NCBI GenBank assembly: GCA_030247885.1
Contig: JAPDRO010000017.1
Location: forward strand, 248,001-312,000
DNA: 64,000 nt
Source: Taxawa tesnikishii (nom. ined.)
Lineage: Eukaryota; Ascomycota; Dothideomycetes; Dothideales
Reading direction: 5' to 3'
In this document: piece after piece, positions 13,668 through 25,467 of the stretch
How the letters are laid out: every line of letters starts with the position of its first letter
How positions within the stretch are numbered: the first letter of the stretch is position 1
Program-made: the position numbers and the translations under genes
The notes under the pieces: generated by a model
What the model saw: the letters and a program-made list of their open reading frames with translations, nothing else
The model's database searches: none
Told to the model about the DNA's origin: nothing

Positions 13668-15549
13668 ATGGGTGACTCAGACGACAGCACCAGGCAGAAG
13701 AAGCAGCCATCATCAGTGTCCCAGAGCGCCAAGGATCGTGTACAACAAGTCTCCAGCCATCTAGGAGGGACCAACGACCCGAACTCCAGCAAGAGGCGTG
13801 TCCGGAAGAAATCCGCAGATATTCTGCCTGCCGACCACAGCGATATTCTAAGCCAATTGAGGACGCTTCGCAAAATTGCGGCGACCCCAGATCTCACTAA
13901 GACGGGCTATGTCAGGCAAAAGGAAGCCGGAAAGCTATGGGTAAGGGAGAGAGTAGAGCAGTTGCTTGACCCAGGAAGCTTTAAAGAAGTCGGTAGTGTC
14001 AGCGGGACCGTGAAGTGGAAGCAGCTTGGTGGGGGAAAGGAAGAGCCTGAGGATTACGTACCAAGCAACAATGTACAAGGTACTCCATCTGTTATCGTAT
14101 AGCCCGTGCAATTGCTGAATCATTCCGATCAGGTTTTGGTAAACTACGAGGCAGAGATGTAGTCTTCACGGCGGACGATTTCTCTATTCGGGCAGGGCAC
14201 GCCGACGGAGCACTCATGGCGAAGACTGTCTACATGGAGAAACTAGCCATCGCCATGAAACTTCCCATGATCAAGCTGGTCGACGGCTCCTCGGGTGGGG
14301 GTTCCGTAACAAGCATCAAGACCATGGGCTGGTCCTACATTCCACCTTTGGAGTCCTTCGAGCATGCGGTCAAGCAGCTGAACTTCGGGATACCCAACCT
14401 GGGCGCTGTACTCGGCCCTGCGATTGGCTTGGGCGCAGCCCGTGTCGTAGCTTGCCACTTCTCAGTCATGGCGGCTGATGTAGGGAGTTTGTTCAATGCA
14501 GGGCCTAAGGTTGTTGCAGGTACAGAATCATCTCCATATTGCCCCGTGCCGAGCGTTCGCTGATCCAGGCATCAGGCGCCACGTTTGAGGAAGGACTGAC
14601 CTTCACGGACCTTGGCGGACCGGCAATGCATTGCACCAACGGGACGATCGATAACCTCGCCGCTACAGAAGCAGAGTGCTTCGAGCAGCTCCGGACGGTC
14701 TTATCCTATCTTCCCAACTCTGGGACGCAGATGCCGCCTATCCAACCCTGCAGCGACTCAGCTGACCGTAGTTCGCCCGAACTGCGAAGCATGATACCGA
14801 GAAAACGCGAGCGAATGTACGACCCTCGCCGCATCATCACCACCGTCGTCGACCAGGGCTCCTGGTTCGAGATCGGAGCGCTCTGGGGCCGCACCGTCAT
14901 CGTCGGACTGGCGCGTCTCGACGGCCGGCCCGTAGGGATCGTGTCCAACAACTGCGAAGTGGGAGCAGGTGCCCTCGATGCCGCCGGCTCGCAGAAACTG
15001 ACCAGGCACCTGAAGTTCCTCGATATCTTCAACATACCCCTGCTACAATTCGTCGACGTCCCCGGATATGCAGTCGGGACGGTGGCTGAGCGTACCGCGA
15101 CGATGCGATGGGGGATCGAGCTCGCGAAGACGTATTATACCACGACGATGCCCATGTTCAGTGTTGTGACGAGGAGAGTATATGGCGTGGCCGGTGGCGT
15201 CATGCTTGACTGCAGGGATCCACGCGTGCGCGTGGCATGGCCCTCGGGAGAGTGGGGCTCTTTGCCGCTCGACGGTGGTATAGATGCAGGACATGCGGCG
15301 GAGCTGAAGGTGATCGAGAAGAAACAGGGTATTGAGGCAAGGAAACAGAGGTACAGGGAACTAGAGGAGGAATACAGGCGTCTGATGAACCCGGTACGCA
15401 CGGCGAATGCGTTCGGGGTCGAGGAGATCATAGATCCGGCGAGGACGAGATCTCTGGCTTGCGGTTGGGCGAAGCACGTGTATGAGTACTTGCTACCTCA
15501 GCGAGTGCAGGAGAGGGTAGCTGGAAAGCTGATGCCGGTGTTTGCGTGA
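13668..15549 (+). CDS. Acyl-CoA carboxylase beta subunit (carboxyltransferase)
   Basis: Transfers carboxyl from carboxybiotin to an acyl-CoA. Both crotonase-like halves are present: N half with GHADGALMAKTVYMEKLAI, LVDGSSGGGSVTS and GPAIGLGAARVVACHFSVMA; C half with MYDPRRIITTVVDQGSWFEI, RPVGIVSNNCEVGAGALD, FVDVPGYAVGTVAE and RVYGVAGGVMLD. Introns 14080-14132 and 14520-14575; 590 residues with an intact frame. The N-terminus is polar (MGDSDDSTRQKK) with no mitochondrial presequence. Around residue 440 WPSGEWGSLPLDGG replaces the WPNARIAVMG-type segment common in propionyl- and methylcrotonyl-CoA carboxylases, so I do not assign a substrate. The divergent neighbour is its obvious partner. Confidence 0.9.
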
Positions 15550-15801
15550 ATATCATGAATGAACAATGTCATCAAAGGTTGCCTAGCGCGTGCTCAGCTA
15601 GTACCCAGCGACTGACCGTCCAAAAGAAACTATTGGGTACATTGTGTAGATTAAATCAGAGATATCATAGATGGTATAGTATACAAGTTCTAGAATTCCC
15701 ATCCAACATATGAAATCTGAGAAACAGGAGAAATTGGTGAAAATATCCGAAACCACATCCCTCCAGTCCCAATATCAGGCCGCTGGATCAACTCCGGACC
15801 A

Positions 15802-17416
15802 CTAATCGCGTCTTTCATGAGCCTCGTGTTCGCCCTCGCCTTCGTCTTCCTCCCGCAAGCCCGGCATCTGCTTGATCCTTCCCGTAGCCTCTCCCCTCTT
15901 ATTGATTTCAGAAAGGTTCATCGTCGTGCCGTACCCTGCCAAAGTCCCAAAGTTCGTCACCGTGCCGTAGCCTGACAGGCGAGCGCATTCCCACAGCGCC
16001 TGACGCCGATCGTCTTCTTCCGGGCCTTGTTGATGCGCGATCGCCGGAGTCACAGGTGGACTATCGGCTCCAGGCTCGTGGTGTCCGTCTTGCGGTCCGC
16101 TATGATCGAATCCTTCCATGAGATCTTCCTCTTCGCCTCCGGCTGGAGTCTCTGGCGTAGGGGATTGCACATGGATCTGAGGAGCAAGCGGCTGGACCGG
16201 AGGCACAACAGGCTGTTTGACAGAAGGAATGGGCTGAGGTGGAGCAACAGGCTGGGCTGTAGTGAGGTAGGCTGTGCTCTTGCCTTTGCCTTTGCCCGCG
16301 TACACCTCTTCAACTGGAGGGTTGAAATCGCGTGGTGCGGCCGGCCCAAAGGCCTGTGTTACAGGTATGTTGTTGGCGATCTCGCATGCGTTGCATTCGT
16401 ATGGCCTCTCTTCGTCAAACCATGGCGGCCCGTATGAACCCTCGTCGTATTCGATGTCGGTGAAGCCAAGATCTTTGTGATGACCGCAGGCAAAGACCAG
16501 ACGCTGTCTGTAGAACACCTTGGGCTTGTTGAGTTTGTTCTGACGCTCTTCCTCAAGCTCCAAAGACTCCTCAAGCGCCTGTCTGATCAGCGACTCCTCC
16601 TCGTCGCCAGCCTGAGCGTTTTGCTGTTGTCGCCTTTGCTCATCCTCTTCAGCCATACGAGCGGACTCCTGTATGAATTCTTCGATTCTACGATGTTGCT
16701 CAGCTTCCTCGGCCCGCCGTTTGACAGCTTCTTCGGCCATGTTCACGGATTCTTGGATCATCCGCTGCAGCTCCTCATCGCCTGCTGCCCATGGGCGTTC
16801 GGTGTGTTCAGCAGCTGCCCGCTGGGAGGGTGGGAGGGCCTCGTGCTCAAGTACAAGCGCCTGATTGTCCTGGACCGCATTGAGACCCGGTACGGCCTGG
16901 TCTCTTATGACAAGGCCCGTTTGGGTCGAAGCCGGGGCAGAAAGATCTGGCAGGTTCTCTATCGGGACTCGCTGGATGCGAGCGAAGTTCTCTCTGAACG
17001 TCTCCGCGTCGAACTGGGCATGTTTCTTCACTTCGCAGTCCGGACACAGACCTTTCGCTACGGTCGTGTCCGTGACCTCTTTGCGACCAGTTTTTCCTGT
17101 GTTGTCTCGCTCGACTGCTCGGCTTGCTCAGACTGCTCAGTGCGTTGAGACTGCTCAATCTGCTCGGCCTGCCGAGTTTGTCCATTCTCTTCGGCTGGAA
17201 GTTGGGCCATGACTTTAGCCTTTTCTGGATCATGGAATATGCTGTGGAGCCTGCCTTCCTTCGAAGCGCTGCCCTGACCCATGATTTTGGTGTCGTATGG
17301 CGGGTCGCAGCGTGCGTCGAGGCTTCCAGTTTCTTCGTATCTCTGGTAGCATTGGCGCAGCTCTCTGTCGCCACGATGCCCGCAAACGGGGTAAATCCCT
17401 GAATGTAGTGACACAT
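15802..17416 (-). CDS. Hypothetical Cys/His protein with ubiquitin-interacting-motif-like repeats
   Basis: Not a family I can name. The start MCHYIQGFTP followed by VCGHRGDRELRQCYQRYEET has the C/H spacing seen at the start of many fungal proteins and may bind zinc; later come CPDCEVKKH and VFACGHHKD...ECNACE pairs. Between them lie three helices of similar pattern: LQRMIQESVNMAEEA, IEEFIQESARMAEED and EEESLIRQALEESLELEEE. The third fits the UIM consensus (acidic, hydrophobic-x-x-Ala-hydrophobic-x-x-Ser-x-x-acidic). The C-terminal 200 residues are Pro/Gln-rich and probably disordered. The frame must shift at G17388-17391 and T17091-17095, each one lost base; corrected length is exactly 538 residues. 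No introns needed. Confidence 0.75.
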
Positions 17417-17560
17417 CGTGAGCTGATGCGGTTAGTGGTTGGACAACAATGTGGTGGGTTAGGAAGGACGTTGATTCTTTTAGGAGTGCTTGATGGATCA
17501 GGATGCGAGGGAGGATGTTTGATCGAAGAAAACTAAGCGGGCTGGTAAGGTAGAAGGGAG

Positions 17561-17568
17561 TATATATA
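17561..17568 (-). promoter_or_regulatory. TATA-like element upstream of the UIM-like gene
   Basis: TATATATA lies about 145 nt upstream of the start codon at 17416 when read on the minus strand. Position and sequence suit a core promoter; there is no other support. Confidence 0.35.
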
Positions 17569-19074
17569 CAAGCTTCCTCCGGGGAGGTCTGGCTTCTGCA
17601 TTGCGCTGGCATCTCTGAGCATGTGAGGCGTGACTGAATCACAGAGCAGCCAACAAAGCCATGCGGCATGAGCATGACCGCCGAACGGGATATACTCCAG
17701 CGCAGAGGAACGGTGAATGACCAGAAAGTAACTGATGCACCATGCGTTTTATGTACTTGACCAGATATGCTTGCTGTAGCATGGTTAGCAAACACGTGCC
17801 ACGCAACCCGCATGAGGCAAACAGGGCCCCCGTACCCTCATTGCTGGACGTCAGACCTCATAGCGTAGCACTTGATACCCCGCGGATCATCTGAACGTCA
17901 GGTTCTTACCTTGCGAGTCCGCAATTGTGTTCGTTGTCTGGTGCACGTGCTCTGCGCTGTCATCGCACTGATACTTAGTTCCTGCTCAAATTACATCGGC
18001 ATGGCTAGAGTATTGCCAAGCTGTCCCGGACGTGAAAGACAGCTGGAACAAGCCATACTCGAGAGATGGCTGGGGTTCGAAAGCTCCGGGACTGTAATTT
18101 GCGTCAAAGAAACACACAACTCGGCACTATACTGTAAATCCATCGCGAACTAAGCTGACACTTCTGATAGAGGGCAGACTGGCAACCCCTGCCTGGTGTC
18201 GGCGCTTTTGAGCTACCAAATACCTCTCCAGGAAAATCTCAGGAAGACCAGGTTGCTGCCCGCTAACACGTGGAAATCCTCGATTCTCATCAACAGATCG
18301 ACCCGGGTGCAACACAACAGCTTTTAAGCTGCGCCTTGCTCAACGATATCTCATTGTGTGCATCTCAGGCGACGTAAACTTGAGTACGGCTGGCAAAGTC
18401 GTAATAGCAAGCGGGCCTCGGTTGCTCTGGCCCTCGAGCACTCTTGATTTCCGACACGGCTGGAGAGATGGTGCGTTTCCATTGTGAACATAGACATTGT
18501 TACGGACACTTCTCGAGCTCGGTTGGTATGGATTGAGAGTGGATGTGGTCGCGTGCATTGGAGTATATTTCTTTGTCTGCGGTATAGATGAAGTAATCCT
18601 GGTTGAACGCTGATTGGTTATCAGATATAAGGCGTAGTCGCAAGGGCCGCACGCGCATGCCAAGTACTCCACTCTCCGCGGCAGACTATAAAACAGCTCG
18701 TTCGTCCCGCGTTTTGGTCGCATCCCAGAGGCCCCGAGATTCCACAGAACCAGGACTCACGTCACCATTATCCGTGATCACCCTTTACTCCAGTTACCTC
18801 AAGCTGCACTAGACTTCATTCTTCCTTCACAACATTGCTGCTACGCGCCTGAGTCACACCACGGACGCGTACTGCTTCCGTCTATTGTCGCCAAGCCTCA
18901 AGCTTCACGTCGACACCCGACTATCACCCCCTCGGACACCATCAGTCGACGCCGCCTACGCCCGCACATACACTCATCACAGTCGCCTTGCCATTGAGAT
19001 ATCGCCATCTCACGCCCGGCCCTCGAGATCCTCTCTGAGCCTAAAGAAATGACCAGCGACTGAAGAACTTCCCG
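17569..19074. other. Long divergent intergenic region before FCP1
   Basis: About 1.5 kb with only short open frames. A TATAAAA at 18687-18693 lies about 380 nt before the FCP1 start and is followed by C/A-rich leader-like sequence, so it could be the FCP1 core promoter. No RNA gene or repeat was recognised. Confidence 0.45.
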
Positions 19075-21823
19075 ATGCGCCTACTCACACCAGACGGTCT
19101 GGCCTACCCGATCACCGTCACCAAGCTTCGGTGCAAGCTGAATGACGCTGTTGAGCGAGACACGCCCCTCTTCGACTATACCTACAGGACGACCAACGTC
19201 GAATATGACGAGGACGCAAGGGAGGACAGGACTATAGAGAAGACGTATCCCGCAACATTCAGGAGCTATGCTGAGGGCACGCTCGAGAGCTGGACAATCA
19301 GGGAGGGGACGGTCATATCCAGGCCTAGGTGAGCGCAAAGGCACGCGCACTCAAGATTGCTATTACAGTAAAGGTCGCGTCGCGTGCATATGAACGTGGC
19401 TGATAGAATGAATAACAGGATACGTATCTGCGACATTGATGAGCCATGCAAGCATGAGGTGCAGTTCGGTGGCTTGTGCGCGAACTGTGGAAAGGATATG
19501 ACAACGTATGACTTTTCTACGCTGTTGCGCTGAGCGGTATGCTAATCTAGATTGTTTCTACAGAGTAACCCACAATACAGTCACACGAGATACCGAAAGA
19601 GCCAAAGTCAACACCGTGCATGGGCATACCGCTCTTTTGGTGTCCCAAGAAGAAGCCTCCAGAGCCGATGAAGAGGCCAAGCGCCGCTTGCTCTCTTCCC
19701 GCAAACTGTCGCTCGTTGTCGATCTCGATCAAACGATTATTCACGCTGCGGTAGACCCGACCATAGGAGAGTGGCTGGATGATCCAACTAACCCGAATCA
19801 CGAGTCCGTCAAAGATGTGAAGAAATTCCAGTTGATCGACGATGGCCCGGGTGCAAGAGGCTGTTGGTACTACATTAAGCTCCGTCCTGGTCTACAAGAG
19901 TTTCTGGAGACAATGGCGAAATACTACGAGCTGCATATCTACACGATGGGAACTCGCGCATATGCTCAGAACATCGCAAAGCTCATCGATCCGGACCGCA
20001 AGTTCTTCGCAGACCGAGTCCTGAGTCGAGACGAGAGCGGAAGCATGACCGTGAAAAACCTCAAGAGGCTGTTCCCCGTAGACACGAAGATGGTGGTCAT
20101 CATCGATGATCGTGGAGATGTCTGGCACTGGAGTCCGAACCTTATCACGGTGACACGATATGTGTTCTTCAGCGGGATCGGCGACATTAACTCGAGTTTC
20201 CTGCCTAAGCGTCCAGAGCTTGAACCGCCTCCTGCGAAGCCTGCAAAGAACGCAGATGGAGTGGCCGCAGAAGATCATGCGACAACCACAGCAAATGGCA
20301 ACGGAACAGGCAGTGACAAGCCGGCAGCTACTGCACAGAGCAAACCCAATGCTGATGGAGGTGTTTCTACAATCGACCAGCTAATGTCTATGGGAGGAAA
20401 TAGCGACGCGAACAGACTTCAGCAACAAACCACCGAGCAAGACGAGATGATCGCCGCCCAATTGACAGATCGTCCATTGCTTCAGAAACAGAAGATCCTA
20501 GACGACGCTGTTGAAAGGGAAAAAGAACAGGAACTCGAAGCTGGTACCTCCGAAGACAAGGAAGGGACTGCCGCCGAACCTCCGCCGAAACACAGGCATA
20601 ACCTTCTCCAAGATGACGACATCGAGCTTGAGCACCTCAGCAAGAGTTTGCAGAACGTGCATACTACTTTCTTTTCGGAGTATGAACGCAAGCTCGCAGG
20701 CTCTCAAGGCGGTCGAGTCGCTGAGTTACGACCAGGCGAGAACAAGAAAGCTCCAATAGACACCATGGATATCCCAGATGTTTCGAACCTCATGGCTTCC
20801 ATGAAAGGGAAGGTCCTCAGAGGCGTCCATATTGTCTTCTCCGGCGTTGTACCCCTTGGTATCGACGTACAGAGGTGAGTTCAGCTTCCCTACGCACACC
20901 CGTTCTGATTGCTGACGATGCTCCCAGCCATGATCTGGCTGTATGGGCGAAGTCTTTCGGCGCTACCGTGACGGAGAATATAACCAAAAGGACGAGTCAT
21001 GTCATTGCGTCCCCGCAGCGGCGTACAGCCAAAGTACGGCAAGCGGCAAAGAAGCCTGATAGGATCAAGATTGTCAATCAACTTTGGCTTACGGACTCCC
21101 TGGTCCAGTGGCGGAAATTGAACGAAGGTCCTTATCGTATCCACTCCGAAGTTGCCGAGAACGGTGAAAAACCGGCCATAGGAACTAGGTCGTCTCTCGA
21201 TGAACTCAATGAGACAGCACCGTTATCGTCTTCGGAGGAGGAAGCGGCACTTACGGAGGAAGAGTCCGGGGCGCCGAACGGCACCGACTTGAAACCGGAC
21301 GAGGACACGGATACGGAGGCCCAGGCGGAGCTCGCCAAGTATATGCCAACACTCTCCAAAGAGGACAGCACATCACATGTTGAGACAAAGGAAGAGTGGA
21401 CCGAAATGGACGATGAGTTGCGAGAGTTCTTAGGATCGGACGACGAAACCGACGGCGAGAATGAGAGCACAAGATCCAGTGATTCGGAGAGTGCCGCGGA
21501 TGGACCGCCCAGTGGCAAAAAGAGGAAGAGGGGAGAGAGAAACGCTGAAGACAGCACGACGGAGGGGGGAAAGCGACGCAAGTCTCAGCGGCAGTAGATT
21601 GCAGAAAAGGAAGAAGAAGGCTCTGGCTCGCACTACCAGTTTGGCCAACATGGCTACTACGAGTACTGCTGGTTCGACACCTGTCAAGCCCAGCGAAGAA
21701 GATGCTGGTGGTGGAGACGGTGCAAGCACACATGGTGGTAGCACAGACGACGAACTGGAAGCGGAGCTGCTTGCGGCGATGGATCAGGAAGACGAAGAAG
21801 ACGGTTCTGGCGCGCAGGCATAG
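19075..21823 (+). CDS. FCP1: FCP1, RNA polymerase II CTD phosphatase
   Basis: Dephosphorylates Ser2/Ser5 of the polymerase II C-terminal repeats to recycle the enzyme. The N-terminal region has C-x-x-x-x-x-C and C-x-x-C (CKHEVQFGGLCANCGKDM). The FCPH catalytic domain shows the acylphosphatase motif VVDLDQTIIHAAVD, then HIYTMGTRAYAQNIAKLIDP and MVVIIDDRGDVWHWSPNLI. A BRCT domain follows (VHIVFSGVVPLGID ... AKSFGATVTENI ... LWLTDSLVQWRKL). Introns 19329-19418, 19506-19563, 20875-20927. As read, the frame stops at 21597, but the conserved acidic tail (KRKKKALARTTSLAN ... DDELEAELLAAMD) continues in another frame to 21823; the shift maps to the G6 run near 21563-21569 (one extra or two missing bases). 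About 848 residues. Confidence 0.94.
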
Positions 21824-22595
21824 GAACGAGGTTTGAGAGAGAGAGAGAGAGAGAGAAGAATATATGTTTTCCTGCTCAACGCACACGGCGGTCATGTTCT
21901 CGGCATAGCGAGGTGTTTTCGGGTGAAATATTTGCCGGAGGTTTCGGAGCGAATTGCCGAGAGGCTGTCCCATTCTTGGACAATGTCTGAAGTGAGCGGA
22001 TTCAACGAAGAGCCGGTATCGATCTGGAATCACGACCCTGGTCATTGACTCCAAAGTAAATCTGCGTACAGCTTACTGTGCGACGAGGGGTATGATGCCT
22101 CGGTGTGGCAGAATGGCTGTCACATGCAGTGAAACATGGTGGATTATCGCGTTATCAGACCCTGGCCGTACCCCATCGTTCTCCGCAGCTGCTGACCGGT
22201 TGATCCTTCCCGAGCCTTTGCTGCCTTGACCATGTCCGCTACAGGTACAAGTTACAGCACCAGCGCGATCCAGCCATCAGGCGGATGCAAGGCTGAGAGG
22301 CTGAGTATTTGAGGCCGACCAGTAACTTAACTTTGCATATCCGCCGACTCACACGTTCGTTGCCTTGTCCGCCTCTGCCCGTCTTCTCCGACCAGCACCA
22401 TGTGAATCACACCGCCAGCAAGCCTTCCGTCTGCGCCTAAACAGCATCCTTGACAGCTAAGCTGCACCTCATCTCTACTTCTTTCCTTACTGTCCAACTC
22501 CTTCCATATCAACCCAGCTACCACTCTTTGTTGATTCGCACTTCATAAGCTTCACAATCCCCCGCATCTCTAAGGCGTTGCAGGACCACTGCAAC
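21824..22595. other. Intergenic region, FCP1 to F-box gene
   Basis: About 770 nt. It starts with an (GA)11 microsatellite at 21835-21856, directly after the FCP1 stop, in the presumed 3' UTR. The remainder should be the promoter of the next gene; no coding signal. Confidence 0.5.
21835..21856. repeat. (GA)11 microsatellite
   Basis: Perfect GA dinucleotide run of 22 nt just past the FCP1 stop codon. Confidence 0.9.
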
Positions 22596-24553
22596 ATGAC
22601 TCCAAAAGTAGACTTCAACAGCCTGTCTACTGACATCAAATCAGTCATAGTTGCTCACGCATGTTCCGCAATCCGAAACGCTGCAGTCTTTACGTATGCT
22701 GACTCTGAAGTAGATCCATAGGCCTACGGACCTCAAGTCGCTATGTCTCACTTCCAAAGAACTCCACGATATCGCCGTCCGATCACTCTATCACACAGTC
22801 TCACTAGATATTGGAGGCCCAAAAGACACTCAGCTGGGTGCGTTCTTGAGTCCGCGCAACATAGGCCTGCCACATATAAGAAAGATCCGGTTGTATCTGG
22901 CAAATATTTCCGACCGGTGCCAGCAGTTGGAAAAGGCACACTTTTGTATCCGCATGCTCCTCGAGTTCTTGCCGGACAACATTCTTGAAGAGTTCAGGTG
23001 GGAAAAGGCGCCTTCCGACGCGTCTGTGGCATGATGCGTGGCAACAAGTAGGCCATATAGCTAACTCGCCAGATAGTTGGTGCCCGTGGTCACCTTTCTC
23101 TGCGGACAACTTCATGCTTCTCTACCGCAAACAAAAGCGTATGAAGTGGATCGAGGCCATGTCAGTGGACAAGAAGGACATACTGGCAGACCTACAGAAG
23201 AAGGGCAAAGAGTACGACTCAGTCTTCCAGAACGCACGCAAACTGGCATTTTACCCTGAAGACCGATCAGGACTGGAGCTGTGTCACTCGTTCCTGACAA
23301 AAGTGCCCTTGGTAGAGGACCTCATCATACACACTAACTTTGAGTATGCGGTACCTCAAATACCGACGCGAGAGTTGAATGACAGTGCCACCGGTCCTGG
23401 ATTGATCACGAGTACGATCTTCGGTCATATGCTGCCGTTTGACAAATGCACACCATTCGCGCACTTAAAGGCCATCCGACTGCACAAGGTTAATCTAAGA
23501 CACTGCGCCCAAACGTATTGCCGCTTCATTGACTTTACCAATATCGAGTTCCTCCGACTGTTCCACTGCACGGGTGCCGATACGCTTCTGTCCCAACTGT
23601 GCAAAAGCACCTGCTTGCCGCGGAAGCTTAAAGTGTTCGAGCTTCAGCATAAAGACAACTCGGAGAGTGAGGCGTTAATGGCTCTGGATACATTCCTGTG
23701 CCTTGCATCCGGAATCCGGGACCTCATTATCGACATGGACAACGTCAAAGAGCTACCAGCTCCTGCAGGAATCACCAAACATGGCAAAACTTTAGAATTG
23801 CTGAACGTGCACACCTTCAGTGGTGGATCTCTAGACTGTGAATCAGAAGAAAATGTCTGGTCCACGGAGGACTTTGAAAAGATTTGCAAGAGCACGACCA
23901 GCTTAGAGCAGCTGAGTTGCGCTTGGCCCGCAACGAGTCTCATCAGGAGCCCTTCGGATAACTGGCAAGCGTTTGAGGTGAGCTCGTTGATGTTGTTGTG
24001 TTGGCTCTTCAACACATGGACGACTGACAACTATTAGATGGCCCTTCTGAATCTCACGAACCTTGTGACTCTCAACATCACCAACTGGCCCAGTAACAAG
24101 CCATCAACCAACTACTTACCACGTAGTGTTTATGAGCAGCTTCTCCAATCACTCGCCCAACGCTGTTTCGAGCTTATGGCCGGGACACACAAAACATCGT
24201 CCACAACCACAACAAGCACCGCCACGACAGCAACCAGCACACCTCCTCCTACTGCCGCCTCGAACAACACATCCTCCCCGCCCTCCGTCGTGCCAAGATC
24301 TTCTAAGCCAACCCTCATCGCCTTCGGTGCCTCGGACAAGATCTACGAACGAGAGGAATCCAAATCCATTAGCATCTTCCTACGCTCGAAACAGGTGACT
24401 GCCGAAGGCAAGGATGCCGTGCACGCAGTTCCCATTTCCTGGTGCCTGAGGCAATTTGTCGAGCCACGCAGCGAAGTGCTCGACTTCGTACTCAGCAGGC
24501 AGACCAGGCCGCCAGTGAGAGAATGGGAGAGGGAAGAGGACGATGACGTGTGA
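22596..24553 (+). CDS. F-box / leucine-rich-repeat-like protein
   Basis: The N-terminus reads FNSLSTDIKSVIVAH, then IHRPTDLKSLCLTSKELHD and VRSLYHTVSLDIGG, the pattern of the large fungal F-box-like family. Leucine-spaced segments follow (FAHLKAIRLHKVNLRHC, IEFLRLFHCTGADTLL, GKTLELLNVHTFSGGSLD), then a Thr/Ser/Pro linker and a C-terminal tail. Such proteins usually act as substrate receptors in SCF ubiquitin ligases; that role is inferred. Exons 22596-22658, 22714-22997, 23077-23977, 24038-24553 give exactly 587 residues with no frame break. The first intron (22659-22713) needs a GC donor (GCATGT); no GT donor keeps the F-box in frame. Confidence 0.8.
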
Positions 24554-25467
24554 ATCCGTAGTGCTGTTAAACAAAGTCAAGGTGTGGTGGTTAATCCTAT
24601 CGAAGGACCTGCTAATGCGGTCAAGGAATTCGTAGTGGTCGATTAGACAGGTTCCTCTACCGGCGGCGATTCTAACTGCTGTTCTTTAGCGGGGTGTGTG
24701 ATGGTCTTCCCTTAGAATATACATAGTCAAGATGCTCTTGAGAATGCATTGATACGATATTAACGGAAGATGTGAGATGATTACTGGGTTGTAATGGGAG
24801 GAAAGCCTCTCTGTTTTGGTTGTCCCTCCACGTCCACGTGGTGAAGCTCTCAGGTGCTTTTTTCGTTCGCAATCGAGGCGATGTGATGGACACCAGTCCA
24901 ATCCTCGTTTTCGAATCGGGAGGAACGAAGGTCCACACCAGGACTGAGTCGACCTGATTCGATAACCGGAGAGGATTCGTGAAATGAGAGGACGTGCCAT
25001 GACTCGGTAAAGAATCGCTTCGCAGAAAAAGCTTCTGTCGCATATTGGTGGGAAGCGCCACGGCGTACTAAGCGTAGGTTTGGGAGATCTTTTGTCTTCG
25101 GCGAAGCGAATGTCTTCCGGAGAAGATCAGCAGGAGCTTTTTCCAAAGACATCCTGTACGTGTTGCGGTCCTACCTGACCATGGACCACTGGGAAGGGTC
25201 TTGACCATCTTAGATCACTCCGTGGGTTGCTTGTTCTTAGCACCAACGTAGATGATTCCTGCAGATTCTGGACGGGGTTGTGGAGTGGCTTTCCCTTTGC
25301 ACCAGATTGAGCTTTGCTTGCCATGCAGATTCACCCGTCTTGTACATCGGATGAAGTAGACGTAGAACATTCAGACTAGGACAAGGAGCAAAAATCGATC
25401 GTCTGAAAGAACGATCAGCATGATTTCGATTTACCAAACGCCGCAGCATGTCGTACTTACGCTACAG
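24554..25467. other. Intergenic region with possible gene remnants
   Basis: About 910 nt between two convergent stops. On the minus strand, short open frames at 24672-25152 have gene-like composition but no order I can assemble. At 25215-25324 (-) a small frame MASKAQSGAKGKPLHNP could continue as RPESAGIIYVGAKNKQPTE if one C is missing; it is too short to call. Confidence 0.3.

Noticed and set aside
18060-18100. B-box-like GGTTCGAAAGCTCC
   Set aside because: The flanking bases cannot form a T-arm stem and no A-box lies upstream at the right distance.
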